A stretch of 64,000 nucleotides of DNA from Pyronema omphalodes (taxonomy: Eukaryota > Ascomycota > Pezizomycetes > Pezizales > Pyronemataceae). A model generated the notes under the pieces. That model saw only the letters and a list, made by a program, of their open reading frames with translations, was not told where the DNA came from and did not search any database. Location of the stretch: the NCBI GenBank assembly GCA_024516155.1, contig JAJJXM010000001.1:186001-250000 (forward strand). The letters run 5' to 3'. Shown here piece by piece: positions 10,717-22,311 of this stretch (within the stretch, counting starts at the first letter, position 1; every line of letters begins with the position of its first letter). Position numbers and translations under genes: made by a program.

Positions 10717-12272
10717 AGAGAAAGAAAGGTTGGGAAAGCGTAGGATATTGAGATACGGATACGAGGGAAGTGAGTGATACACGATGAAGAAGATGTAATG
10801 GCGTTTTTTTTTCTTTGAATGCTTTTAATGGCGTTATGTGGATGAGATATGATAGATATGTTTTTTTTGCTTGGGAGTTGAGAAGTATATACCGATTTTA
10901 CTAGCTTACTAGCTTAACTAGATTGCTAGAACTTTTAATGGAGAGACTTGGAGGGGCCCAGGGTGACATACATCGAGTATGAGTTCATGATACAATCACG
11001 TGATGTGAAGTGCCTCGCTTAAAAACGCACTGAATTGTGGGCATATTTCGTTATCTGGATCAGTAATCGACAAAATACTGAGGATCTCTGTCTAATACAA
11101 GCTATCCAATTGAAATCTTACCAAATGGCAGAAATGTAACTGCCTTCTCTAGTATCTACAGATAGTTCAGTGTAGCGAGTACGAGGAATAAATAATGAAT
11201 TAATTACTCTCTACGCTATGCACTGCCACACATTGATTCAGGTCGCTTTGCTCCGTTCTGCTGGATATGCGATGCTTATCTTTACCTCACTATAGAAGGA
11301 CAATGGAAGGTAATTGTCGCCGAATTTCAAGACATGTTTATGGAGATGATAGTTAAGACGACGTCTGCTGGCTTCGTGGTAAGAATATTGAGATTTTTAT
11401 CGTCTTAGAACAGTTATAGGACGGTAATTTCCATGAGAGAAAACGAGGTAATATCTTGGTAATAAGTGCAGTTCCAGAAAATGGGGAAACAATACTGAGA
11501 AGAGTATTGTGACTTCTCACGGATTGTGGCTGGTCTTGATAAACAATACTGTTCTCGGTATTGTGACTTCTCGCCGATCGTGGCTGGTCCTGATGCGATG
11601 GCGCAGTACCTTTTAGCAATAACCAGGCAACCATCTACTCATCGCTGACATCTTCTCGGTGTCGGTGCCACAAAACATATCACAGCGACACAGCCCGATT
11701 TCTCGCTTCTTTTCCCGCCAAAGCATTTACTAGGAAGAAAGCAGTTAATCAGTTTCGTGTAGCGCCGCACTCGCAGGATAAACCATGCCCTACTCGATGG
11801 ATGGCTGATGAGCAGCAACCGCCGATGCACAAAGTAGCCAGGTGTGTATCATAGCTAAAGTAAAGAAAGGGAAGGTCTAGAATGACTCGATGAGTACAAC
11901 ATTATTGAAGATGGATATTTATGCGCCTCCCTCCCCCCCACACTTCGTATCAACCAGGCCCTCCACTTCTCTCCATCTCTGGCAGCTGTTTCTTCATACA
12001 AAACCTTCGATTTACCTCGTTGAACCGCCAGAAAACTCCCCATCGCAGCAAAATATCAAGGCGAAGATTGTCCATTCGGTAGCGAACCCCTCCAGTTCTA
12101 AGCGCCAGCCTTAATTGCGGGGTTGCACTAGCAGAAGCTACCAAAACTCAATAACTCTCGTGCTAACCTTTAAATGCGTGCTTGCAGCTTCTGAATTTCT
12201 GAATCTCTGAACAGAATTTCAAAATCTCCAATCCTCAATCCTCAATCCACAAGTCCTCAAAACCTCATCACA
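10717..12272. other. Intergenic, ARP10 to AIM24-like gene
   Basis: 1.56 kb without a convincing gene. It holds the palindrome ATCACGTGAT (10995-11004), a possible Cbf1/bHLH site, and a pair of 54-bp tandem units (11487-11594). The short frames here match nothing I know, and two of them run through the repeat. Confidence 0.5.
11487..11594. repeat. Two 54-bp tandem units with inner hairpin
   Basis: Units 11487-11540 and 11541-11594 both begin AAACAATACT and end with CGTGGCTGGTCNTGAT-like sequence, with about 10 mismatches in 54. Each carries an inverted pair, AATACT...AGTATT in the first and AATAC...GTATT in the second, that could form a small hairpin. Confidence 0.75.
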
Positions 12273-13476
12273 ATGTCCGGCTACCAAGGCACCCCACCAC
12301 CCCCTCAGCCGCAAGGAGGATACTATCCACCCCCACCCGAGAAATCGCAACAGTATCCCGGCCAGCAACAACAGCAATACGCCCCGCCCCCACAGTCCCC
12401 GGGTTACCCACCTCAGCAACAACAACAACCTCAATCTCCAGGTCACGCCCAGCAAAACTTCTACCCTCCACCTCCTCAGCAATACCCTCCTCCTAACTCC
12501 CCGCCGCCGGTTACCCAGGCTGCCTATGACCCTAACCGCCCTGCGCTTGCTGCTTCTGCTCCGGTTGCTCAGGGTGGTGCTAATACTGTGACGGATACCA
12601 TTGGAAGCTTTAATGGAGGAAATTATAGGATTGACCATAGAGATACCAACACCCTTTTAACTATTCAGTTGGCTCATGGATGTCCTATTACCGCTAAGCC
12701 TGGTATGTTCATTTTATCTTCGATTCTCTGTTCCATAGAAGTTCAATTCACTGATAATAAAAATCAGGTGCAATGGTGGCTATGTCACCCTCTGTTACTT
12801 TGAAGGGACAAGTAAAGTTTTCTTTTAAGAAACTTTTAATAGGAGGAGAAATGGCACAGTCTACGTACACCGGACCTGGAGAGCTTCTTTTGGCTCCTGC
12901 AGCTTTGGGTGATACCGTACCTATCCGTTTAGATGGCCAGCAAACCTGGAGTGTGGGAAGGGATGCGTTCCTGGCTTGCACACAAGGAGTGATTAAGGAG
13001 TATAAAAGCCAGGGGTTGGGCAAGGCTATGTTTTCTGGAGAGGGTTTGTTTGTGTACAAAATATCCGGACAGGGTGTGTTATTTGTGACAAGCTTGGGAG
13101 CTATTATTCAAAAGAATGTGAGTGAATGCGCTGCAGCCTTTGGGATGGGGTGGGGCGGTCGTTGCGAGCATGGCTAATACGGGATATAGATGGCACCGAA
13201 TGAGCAATACATTGTCGACAACGAGCATCTAGTTGCCTGGAACTGCAAATACAGCATTGAGCGTGTAGCAAGTGGAGGTCTCATCAGTGGAATGGCATCA
13301 GCCGAAGGGTTGGTTTGTAGATTCACCGGTATTTTCCACTCTTCCCTTTCTTACTTTATGAAATTGACTAACTTAATCAATAATTAGGACCCGGAACTGT
13401 CTTCATTCAAACTCGTAATCCCAAAGCCTTTGGAGCTTGGATGGCTCAGCATATGGGAGCAGGAGGTGCTCAGTAG
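12273..13476 (+). CDS. AIM24/DUF124 family protein with Pro/Gln-rich N-terminus
   Basis: Four exons (12273-12702, 12768-13117, 13190-13328, 13388-13476) give 335 aa. Residues 1-105 are Pro, Gln and Tyr-rich with repeats such as QYPPP and [10 protein letters not shown], probably disordered. Residues about 110-330 form the AIM24 (TIGR00266-type, TRAP-like beta) domain: [34 protein letters not shown], then [27 protein letters not shown] and the final [18 protein letters not shown]. Yeast Aim24 is mitochondrial and linked to MICOS, but this protein has no presequence visible and resembles the shorter bacterial-like branch, so its place of action is open. The last two introns interrupt the domain and the joins restore conserved residues. 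Confidence 0.88.
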
Positions 13477-14167
13477 TACGGGGCGAGATCTTGAGTAGCA
13501 AAGAAAATATAATGACAAGATTTATATGCAGTGCATGATTGGGGTTTTGATAAGTTGGATCTCGGATATTGTGGCGATGCATCAGATGATACTGGCAGGA
13601 GAAAGTAACTATCTTAGCATTATGTAATGATTTTATTTTATTTTATTAGCGGATTGGCTTTTATTATTATTTCCATTTTCTAGGGAGAAAATATTCTTGG
13701 AGTTTAGTTTCTATTTCTATTAGCAAATCAAAGCAAATCAAATCAAATGGAATTGGTTAATTGCTTCTTTGTTGAACCGGTGGTTACATTACGCTATCAA
13801 AAGTTTATGAGAACCCACCATACAGGGGAATATTTTAACCTGCGGGAAGTCGTAATATCGCATCTAGGGCTGTGCAAATAATTGCTAGCGAGATACCAGA
13901 TATGTCTGGTAACATGTAGGGAATGGTTACTGTTACTCGCTACTTGTTACTCCAGGCTCTGGATGTATCGCTGTGCCGCTGTGCAACTATAGGTTTGGGA
14001 ATAGATGATTAGCTGGAAGATGAAATGGATATGCTGACAATAGCTATGACATGAAGCGTGGCAATTGCGCAAGTAGAATGAGCATGAGTCCTCGGCCTCG
14101 TCATTATTTTCAGACTCTTCATCCGTTGGCAAGTTGCTGCATGTCGATTAATATTGAAATCGAACCT
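13477..14167. other. Intergenic between convergent genes
   Basis: 691 bp between the ends of the AIM24-like gene (+) and the ankyrin-BTB gene (-). AT-rich with poly-T/A runs near 13630-13680; presumably two 3' UTRs. No other feature seen. Confidence 0.5.
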
Positions 14168-16534
14168 TTAGAACATATGGTGGCTAAACATAATTCTCAT
14201 TATGTCGATAAACGTAACGTAACGGTTAGGAGATATTTTGCCCATTATCGTAATAAGTTTATCAGTTCTAATTCTTCCATCTAACTGTAACCCTAAAGAA
14301 TCCAACCCATAAATCCCCTTCTCTATTTTTAAACCAAAAATCTTCAAATTTTCTAAGCGTCCAATTTCAAATTCTCTGTGCACCTCTGTTAGCCATATAT
14401 TCCTCCCAAAAGCAAGATGATTCCTACCCAACAGCTCATCAATCCTATCCAAAAGCTCTCCCTGTAACTTCGCCTGTTTCTCAAACCATCCATCCTTATC
14501 ATCAACCGCATCCTTATCCTCCTCTTCTTCATCTTCCAATCCTCCTTCAAACAACGGATCCTCCTCACCAATTCTCTGCTTAAACCTTAATCCTAAATAA
14601 TATCTAATATCATCCACCACCTCAATCGTATCCGTTTCCTGTCTCGCCTTAATCCTATCCGCCGATTCCGCAATCAGTTCCGGTAGTTCTGGATCATTTA
14701 GATACAGCTCTAGTCTATCAGCAATATACTTAGCCCCAAACTCTTCCAGTCTTCTAACTCTTGTTAACCATCCCGTACGGATAACATCATAGATAGAATA
14801 AGGTAGCTCGTCGTTATTTCCAGCTGAAGATATGACGTGAGAACATTTCTGTTTTAGTCTATCGAGCAATAACTCCTCGGCTGCCATGAGACAATCCAAC
14901 GCATGTTCCAGGGGTATATCAACTTTCTCGGAGTAAAGAAATGATAAGACAAGTTCTAGGACTACCGGTGTCATGTCCATGGGAATTATCTTTAGTGGCT
15001 CTCCTTCTTCGAGTTTTTGGCCTTCCCGGAATAGACCGTTGAACATGGCGGAGAAATATTCGGATCTTAGGAGCCCTTTGTGTACTGGATATAACACGGC
15101 TGCTGGTGTTTTCTTTGGCTTCTTATTTTCATCCCCTGGCCCCCTTTCTTCTTCCTCTTGTTCCTCCTCGTCTTCCTCGTCTTCCTCGTCTTCCTCGTCT
15201 TCCTCGTCTTCCTCTTCTTCTTCCATCGCCATCAGTACCACATCCGCAAACACAGGATTACTCTGCTCCACCCTAACCTCCATCGCCTTCCTCCCATCCT
15301 CCACCCTAATCTTCTCACCACAAACCCTCTCCCACCACCTCGCCATATCCCCCTGCGCCTTCTCCACCGCCTCCGTCCGTTTCTGTTTCCGTCTCTTCCG
15401 ATCCTCAAGCATAATCTCATCCCACAATTCGTCGATTTCGAATTTCCTAGAAAGAAGTTCAAGATTCACCATTACCTGATCATCATCACTTTCCTTGATA
15501 TCCGCAAGATATAGATACCGAACCACTATCGAAAAAGCTTTGGCATCCATGGAGTTTGGGAGTCGCACGGTTTTGACAAGTTTGGTACAGCCCGGATCGG
15601 AATGGTCGGGTTGACGCGCTTTGCTGAGTTTTTGTTCGAACCAGCGGGAACGTGCGCTCAGGAGAAATTTGTGCAAGCGGAAGGAATGCAAAGAGCCGCT
15701 GGAGTAGCAGAGGATTGTTACGTCGCTGGAATCTATGGGTGCTCGGGAGAGAAGGGAGGAGAGACCGGAGGCCCAGGGCTGCAGGGGATCGGAGGATTTA
15801 GAGTACTAAGCAGCAGTTAGAGGAAGGAGGGATTGGTAAAGGGAAAGAAAGAAAAGGGAAGGGAAAGAGATATAGTACATACATCATATTGCAGAAGCAG
15901 ATTACGAATCCTAGGGTTCAAGGCATTATATAGACTATAAGATATTAGCTAGAAGCCCAAAATCAAAGAAGAAAGGGTCAAGAACCAGCGCTCGCCTTGG
16001 AAAGTATCACGTTCGCAGATGGCGCCGTTTTCGAGAAGGAGTTTAACGACATCGTAATGACCGCAAAGGGAAGCCTAGTCGGGCCGGGAGTTTAGTGATG
16101 AAGATTCCAAGGGGGGGATTAAAGATGGGGGACGGACAAGTGTTAACGGGGGGTAGTCAAATCTGTCTACGGCGTTGATATTGACTTTTTCGAAACTGAT
16201 GAGGAATTGTACGGCTTCTGTGTCGCCACGACGACAGGCTTCGCAACTTTTTTTATATCGGTTGGTGTTAGCTTAATTATATTCGACTACCTCTGTCTCT
16301 GCCTTATCTTCTGCCTCTGCTTAATCTTTTTCTTTCTTTTCCGGCGCTGATTTTAGGAAAGACTTACAGTCTTTGGAATTGTTCGCTTTCGTCTAAAGGG
16401 TTTCTGTTTTGAACATCTTTTCGTTCTTCAAGTAGATGGGAGATCAATTGAGTTTTCAGAGGGTTTGCTGTGCCGGTATCCGGAATATCATCTTCGGGTT
16501 GTTGCGGTGGGTATTGTTCGTCGTTGTCGGACAT
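14168..16534 (-). CDS. Ankyrin repeat and BTB/POZ domain protein (ABTB1 / yeast YIL001W type)
   Basis: Five exons rebuilt from splice signals: 16534-16368, 16246-16138, 16074-15986, 15934-15883 and 15805-14168 (684 aa). The ankyrin part spans residues about 55-115 with LCEACRRGDTEAVQFLI, LASLCGHYDVVKLLLENGA and ERCLYNAL, the diagnostic ABTB1 order. Two BTB domains follow: DSSDVTILCYSSGSLHSFRLHKFLLSARS (about 160) and VLYPVHKGLLRSEYFSAMFNG (about 365). Such proteins usually serve as substrate adaptors for cullin-3 ligases, though that is inference here. Between the BTB domains sits an acidic tract encoded by a 9-bp minisatellite. The donor of the second intron (GTCCGT) is weak but the join is exact. 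Only the last exon is a long open frame, so an ATG-only reading would miss the ankyrin half. Confidence 0.9.
15154..15222 (-). repeat. 9-bp coding minisatellite (Asp-Glu-Glu repeats)
   Basis: The unit TCCTCGTCT recurs at least five times without change (about 15164-15213) inside the ankyrin-BTB gene and codes for DEE repeats in the spacer between the two BTB domains. The purity of the array suggests recent slippage and likely length variation between strains. Confidence 0.9.
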
Positions 16535-16897
16535 TTTTTGCTGAAGAGCGCGGGGGGAGCTGCGCGGAGCTCGTCGGCTTTACGTTTTTGGTGTTGAGGC
16601 TAGTTACGATTACGTCATGGTTTAGGGAGTTTAGAATCGCCGGCGCCGGATAATTACCCCACCTTCGCGTTAAGCGGGACGTAGGGCTTGACTATGGTTA
16701 TGTATTATGTAGAAGATATCACTCACATGAGCAGAGTACTCGGTAAACTGAGCTCCGTCCGGTCGAACTCCATACAATATAGAAACGCAGTATAATGAAT
16801 CAAATGCTTTTTCAAGAACCAAAAAAAAAAAAAAACTAATGAAAAACGCCCCCATCCCACCGGTTTATCTATATCCTAACGACACCCCACCCCCAAC
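16535..16897. other. Intergenic, ELP4 to ankyrin-BTB gene
   Basis: 363 bp between two genes on the - strand: ELP4 3' UTR and the promoter of the ankyrin-BTB gene. A run of 15 A lies at 16820-16834. Nothing else seen. Confidence 0.5.
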
Positions 16898-18209
16898 TTA
16901 AAACTCCAAATCCACCTTGGTCTTCTTTCCTCCCTCCCCTTGACCAGTCTTCTCCGCCCTCTCCGCTTCCTCATCTTCATCCGCCGGCGGTAGCGAATAT
17001 GCAGTAATCTCAAACTTCCTTCTTGATACTGTAAACGCCAAATCCTCTCCCGCCGCCAACTGCGCTCCCGTTCCACCTCCCTTCTCAGACAAAATCGGCA
17101 GCTTCCAAAGCTTCACTAATCCCTGTGGCTCTCCATCCTTTGCCGCCGTCTTCCTAGGCAATGGCAATAGCTCAATAACTCCATCCGACAAAATCTCCGC
17201 CCATCTAATCATTCCCGTATCTCTAGGGTAAAGCTCAGTTGGTAGAGAAATCATTATAGTAAGCTGTTTAGGGTGATTCCTAAGCAACGCTCTGAGGGAA
17301 TGAATAAATTGGAGTAGATAGGTGGATTGCGCTGCATGGGGAGGGTAGAGTGCGGGGTTTAATAAAGAAGGGATGACGACACGGTGAATCGTTTCCGGTG
17401 CGGATTGAGATAATATAGCAGTGAGACGAGCGATGATGTTGGCGTAAGGCGAAGTACCCCTCGCCGCAGCCGCAGAGGGGGGAGGTATGAAGGCCGTCTT
17501 CGCACTGCCGGGGATGCTGAGGCGCTTTGTGAGGTCGAAGGCATGGCAGAAGACTTTTGCCTTATCACCAGCTGTTGGGCCACGATCGGGTGTGTACTGC
17601 GCTATAAATCGTTAGTATCCTCATATCATATCCATAAAACCCAGTAAAGCCCAGAAAATCCCAGTGAAGTGCAAAGCAGTGAAATATAACAATGAATCAA
17701 AGCATACCTCTACTTCCTCCAATACCGCTACCGAAATCCCCTAATCTTTCATAGCGCCATGCAATCTTCATCCTCTCACTTTCCTTGTTCTTCCTTGGCT
17801 CATCCACCACTGCATCACCACTCACAGCCGGTAGCTCTCTGATCCAGTGATCCCCGAACCCAACTACTGTCACTGCATGCCCCTGTACAATACCCTCCGC
17901 AGCATAGTACCTCAATAGCGCTCCTCCATAATCCGTAGTTCCAGGTTCCTCGATCAACAAGGAGCATCCAAGAGGAAGACCAGCATGGCCAGCGAGAAGA
18001 GAATCAAGAGAGGGGGTTCCAGTTGAGGTTGTAGGCTGGCCATTGATTGGAGATGGACGAGTTCCGGGGGGAGGAGGAGGGGGAGGAGCGACCGGTGAGG
18101 CGGGGGAGGTAGGTGTGGTTGGTGATGCGGCACCTGGGGTGGTAGGAGCACCCGGCCGTGGAGGTGCGCCTCGAGCGTTGATTATAACGTTGCGTCGTTG
18201 GAAGCTCAT
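16898..18209 (-). CDS. ELP4: Elongator complex protein 4 (PAXNEB family)
   Basis: Elp4 forms the RecA-like Elp456 ring of Elongator, needed for wobble-uridine modification of tRNA. Two exons (18209-17708, 17601-16898) give 401 aa. MSFQRRNVIINARG is the conserved start, then a Pro-rich linker (about 20-60), the core SLDSLLAGHAGLPLGCSLLIEEPGTTDYGGALLRYYAAEGIVQGH (about 70-115), WRYERL, and after the intron FCHAFDLTKRL and the Pro/Ala-rich YANIIARL segment. The C-terminus has the FTVSRRKFEITAYSLPP strand. The intron (106 nt) has a perfect TACTAAC branch 9 nt before its TATAG acceptor. The frame is open upstream to 18404, but the start at 18209 matches the family N-terminus. Confidence 0.94.
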
Positions 18210-20117
18210 CGCGTGTTGTGCAGAGCTGCTGCGCGTTGGTGGGGTGAAAGGTGGGGCGGCTGAAAATTGCGCGCGATGACGCAGGGCCGCAGGGATGCAC
18301 GGGAGATAATTTTGGCACACGAGCTGGGGTAAGCGGAATAAATTATGACTGTAGGAGGAAATACTAAAATTTTGTGAAGTATTGGCAGGCTGAATGGTAT
18401 ACATGGCAAGTGAAAATTTCTGGTTTCAGTAATTTACGCTATTAGGGTTAAACCTATCCAATATGGATTCCCTCGAAACGTTGTAAGAACCAAGGAAATG
18501 CTCAAGAGCGCATTTTGATATTACAAAAACAATATAAAAGGGCTAAAATCCGTATTTTCGGGTGCAACCAAACGCACCAGAGCTATAGCAAAAATCTATT
18601 GTAAAGGTCATTCAAATTCTAAGGAACAAAGGGCTTAAATCATGCCAATCATGATTTCAATCCTGAATCGATCCAAAATATAACAACCATGGATCAGTCA
18701 GAATTCCAAAAAGAATGCGAAATAGAAACAAATTAAGATTCTTAGAATCCTGTTTCCGCTAGGTTCTCATATTCCGTGCTCAATACTCTGACAACATACC
18801 AAGGCCCACCAAAAGCCCGGTTATCACATTCCTCATTAGTGTTACGTAGGGAAATGAAGCGCAAGGTAGCCAGAAGTTATACGCTTTAGTTTGAATTCAG
18901 ACCCATTATTTTTATTTACATCAAACTGAAATTCAAATGGTTTAAAAACGTAGGGAATGCCAATTTCATATATAACCCAGAAATTCCCGCAATCATCAGC
19001 GTAGTGTAATATTAAGTAACAGTAGTTTTGAACAAGGGTACTTGACTAAAAGTAAGTCTAAACTGTTGGAATTTTAAATACAGCCAGGAATCTGTAAGAT
19101 TGTCAAACCCAACTGCAAGTGATATCCACGGCTTCTATTGCCATCTCCAATACTTATCTCGAACAAACGCGACAACTCGTAAACTGTGATTAGTCCCGAG
19201 TGATGTGTAGTGAACGCATATTTGGACTGCATATTATACCCTGAGTAAATTTTACACCGGGAGAATTTGAACCGCAAACAAAAGAACGATATCCACCTAT
19301 AAATTCTCCTTTCTCTGATTGCCCTTCCTCTCAGCTTCCTCCCATCTTCCTCTCACATCAACACCACTTGGTGCATCTCGTCCATCTACCGTCAACTCAC
19401 CAGAGTCCCGCCGTCGACGCCAAAACTCATCGAACACGGTCGAATTATTCAATGATAACCGACAAATGTATCTCCAATTGTACATTACAACAATCAAGTA
19501 AGCTTCCTCTCAATTCATCTCCGCCACTTTACGCGTCAGGCATACGTTACTGACGGCGCCCTCGCGATAGGCAGACTGATATGATAAATTGTGGATGGCA
19601 CCTCTATAACTGCGTCTAAAATCTACCATCAGTTCAGAGATCCGATTTGGGACGGCCTACAAAAGTATAAAGCAGACCAATAAACGGCGCTTGAATCTAA
19701 TTATTAATCGACTTTCGATACAGTAAGTTCCTCTTGATTAATCTACAGATGAAATAACTCGTTACCAACCACACGTCCAGAGTGAGCATCCTTCAGGGAA
19801 TCCACTTTCCCTCCCAACGATACTTCGTCGTCTTCGCCTTTTCCACCCAACTGTCTGGAGACCCTATCCTACTTGTCAGCAAATCCTTTTATGGGACGGC
19901 ATCTTGGTAAGTAAATCAAACTTCTCCTTGAGACACCTTACGAATCATTGCTTATTCTCCCCCAGTGTCCTGGATGTGTATCATCTACCAGGAGGCCTAA
20001 GACAAGGCATAAGTTTCCTGTTCCGCATCCTCGCATTAACATTCAGACCGCATCACAAACACTTTGCTCCGCCATAAGATATCATCATCAGATTTTTCAG
20101 CTTGCCAAACATTTACC
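18210..20117. other. Gene-poor interval upstream of the decayed membrane-protein gene
   Basis: 1.9 kb. The first part is the ELP4 promoter. A TATAAATTCT box (about 19301) and a pyrimidine-rich leader precede blocks at about 19355-19405 that resemble 55950-56005 (see findings). GTAAG splice-donor-like sites occur at 19500, 19724 and 19911. No intact coding frame is visible. Confidence 0.4.
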
Positions 20118-22311
20118 ATGGCTCATCTCACCATGAACTCCCAACCTCCTCAGTCTACCGTATCGCCAGCTCCCAGCAGCTCCTCATATACCGCCACTAC
20201 CATCCTTACGGTAACTGTGTATAGTCGCCAAATCTCTGATGAGGTGTTTGCAATCACGCACAGCCCACGATCCAAGCTTTCCAAACATCGCATTATTGAA
20301 GTATCTACGGCCGATTGCGGGGTTCTGACACCGACCCAGACGATGACAAAGTGGATGACAGTGAGGATATTATTCACTACACCGAAAACTTTACGGTCAC
20401 ACGAAAATTTGGCGATAAAAAAAGCCAAATGCACCTCCAGTGGTATCCGTTACATTCACAAGACTCAAGACATCCCGGGTCACCCTTTATGGGGTTAGAA
20501 TGGCATCAACATCCTCGAGAAAGATGAATGTGCACGCAGAATCATCAGATGAAATGGACCGTCTAGCGAGAAGAAATTCCGCTTACAGAAGGAATTCATC
20601 CATAACCAGTCGATACATCTTGGTCTTTTACTTCTGGTATTGATTATGATTGTTGGACTGTGCCTACTGCCGTACCGGCAGCACATTCCGGGTTTGTCGA
20701 AGGAGTTCCGACATCGACCCAGACGATGACACAGCGGACGAGATTGATGGCAATAAAACCCCCCGGCGCAGAAATACGAATGTGCACGCAGAATCATCAG
20801 ATGAAATGGACTGTCTAGTGAGAAGAAATTCCGCTTACAGAAGGAATTCATCCATAAACAGTCGATACATCTTGGTCTTTTGCTTCTGGTATTGATTATG
20901 ATTGTTGGGCTGTGTTGTATCATCCGCATATTGCATAGACAATGGAGACAGTTCACCACGATAAGATGGGAGGAGGTGAGGACTGCTTGCAATAGTCGTG
21001 CACGAGAACTGTTTGATACTTCTTGAGCTTCTCTTGAAGCCTGGTTTGCGTCGAAGAGAGAGGCTGTCGAGTATGAGCTCCGTGACTGGGTAGAGAGTAA
21101 CCCACAGCACACAGAGACCGAGGCAAAAGCTAAGCGCACCAACGGTTTTCGGAGGACATTCTTATATAAGCCACCAGGCTGCTTCTATCTGGAGAGAGCG
21201 GTCGTAACATTCTTTCTCCTTGCCCTGATGATGATAGACAAGAGATTCTCATCATCTTTGTCGGAACCGAGTGGAGCTACTATTTCCCATATTCGAACGG
21301 ACAGGACGATCTGATCGATATGGATGACGAAGCCGACGAAAAGGCAGAATTCCTCTTGAGCGCATCGATATACAGCACTGATAGTGAGAGGACTCTCGTG
21401 AACCCCCAGGAAACCGGGGAAGGAATTTATCATCTTCCGACTTTCGAGAAGACAGGAAGATGCCATCGATATGAATGATAAGAGCTCCGAAGAGGATGAT
21501 CACCTTCTTAATTCTTCAATGTACAGTGACCACAACGAGGAGATATTTATTGACAGCGATTAAACCCCTGGGCAAGACAATTTCTTCCCACGTTCCTCGA
21601 CTCAGAGTACCGATAAGGAGGAAGCGCTTGTCAATAGCGATGGGTCCCTCGAGCAGAATGAGGAGATATTTATTGACAGCGATGGAACCTCCGAAGAGAA
21701 CAACCTCCTCATGCATTCTTCAACCTACAGCACTGGTAACTAGGAAATTCTCATGAACTATGACAACACCCCACGCTTCTCAATCCAAATCACCCATCAT
21801 CAAGGACTTAGGAAACACCCATCAAAATTTTATGCGACCTCCGCAGAAACATTCTTTCTTCTACGATATTCCTTTTTAACCAACAACGACAACCAAGAAA
21901 CCCTGGCCGGCACGTAAGCTCTTGCTTACTCCTACACCAAGCCTCGACATCGAAGCCTTTGTTAATGGTTATGAAGATAGCCCTTGCAGAGAGCCTAGCG
22001 ACTGGATCTCAGTTCTAAGTGAAGAAACCTTGGTTAATAGCTACCGACGAATACAACAATGTACCGAGGAGATATACCGATGAATATACTAATACTTCGA
22101 TTCCACAGATTTGAACGGACAGGACGATGTTATCGATATAGAGGAAGATTTCTTCTTAAGCACATCGATATACAGTACTGATGGTGAAAAGACACTTGTC
22201 TACTACCCTCAACTCTTTGAGAACTGGGGAATACTTGTAACTTTACCTTCCGGCTTGCGAGCAGATAGGGTGATGATGGTGATATGGTTTCTGTTTCTGT
22301 TTTGGGTTTAG
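20118..22311 (+). pseudogene. Decayed gene for a membrane protein with acidic repeat tail
   Basis: A coherent but broken protein can be followed on this strand. It opens with a Ser/Thr-rich segment at ATG 20118 (MAHLTMNSQPPQSTVS). A transmembrane segment HLGLLLLVLIMIVGLC starts at 20868, and a near copy lies about 250 bp upstream. The frame from 20805 to 21312 then continues through a single TGA (21024) with WEEVRTACNSRARELFDTS before the stop and ASLEAWFASKREAVEYELRDW after it. From 21290 to 22210 about six diverged acidic repeats follow, in shifting frames, of the form GQDDLIDMDDE...LLSASIYSTDSERTLVN. Stops and frameshifts separate the pieces, so I call it a pseudogene, though an intron-rich active gene is not excluded. 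I recognise no family. The 215-codon frame on the opposite strand (20495-21142) is probably chance. Confidence 0.5.
20527..20914 (+). repeat. 136-bp direct duplication
   Basis: 20527-20662 and 20779-20914 are about 96 percent identical (roughly six differences by eye). They include the transmembrane segment of the decayed gene. Weaker similarity continues upstream of each copy, where both carry a GAC(A)CCGACCCAGACGATGAC-like stretch (about 20329 and 20717), so the original duplication was longer, about 250 bp. Confidence 0.85.

Noticed and set aside
15150..15225. Possible CRISPR-like array
   Set aside because: Nine-bp units without spacers, inside a eukaryotic coding exon; a minisatellite.
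14973..15479. 168-codon Ser-rich frame on the + strand
   Set aside because: Shadow of the ankyrin-BTB gene; the poly-Ser comes from the antisense of the Glu/Asp minisatellite.
20495..21142. 215-codon open frame on the - strand across the 136-bp duplicates
   Set aside because: It repeats the same peptide twice because the DNA is duplicated, has no motif, and runs antisense to a frame with a clear transmembrane segment and acidic repeats.
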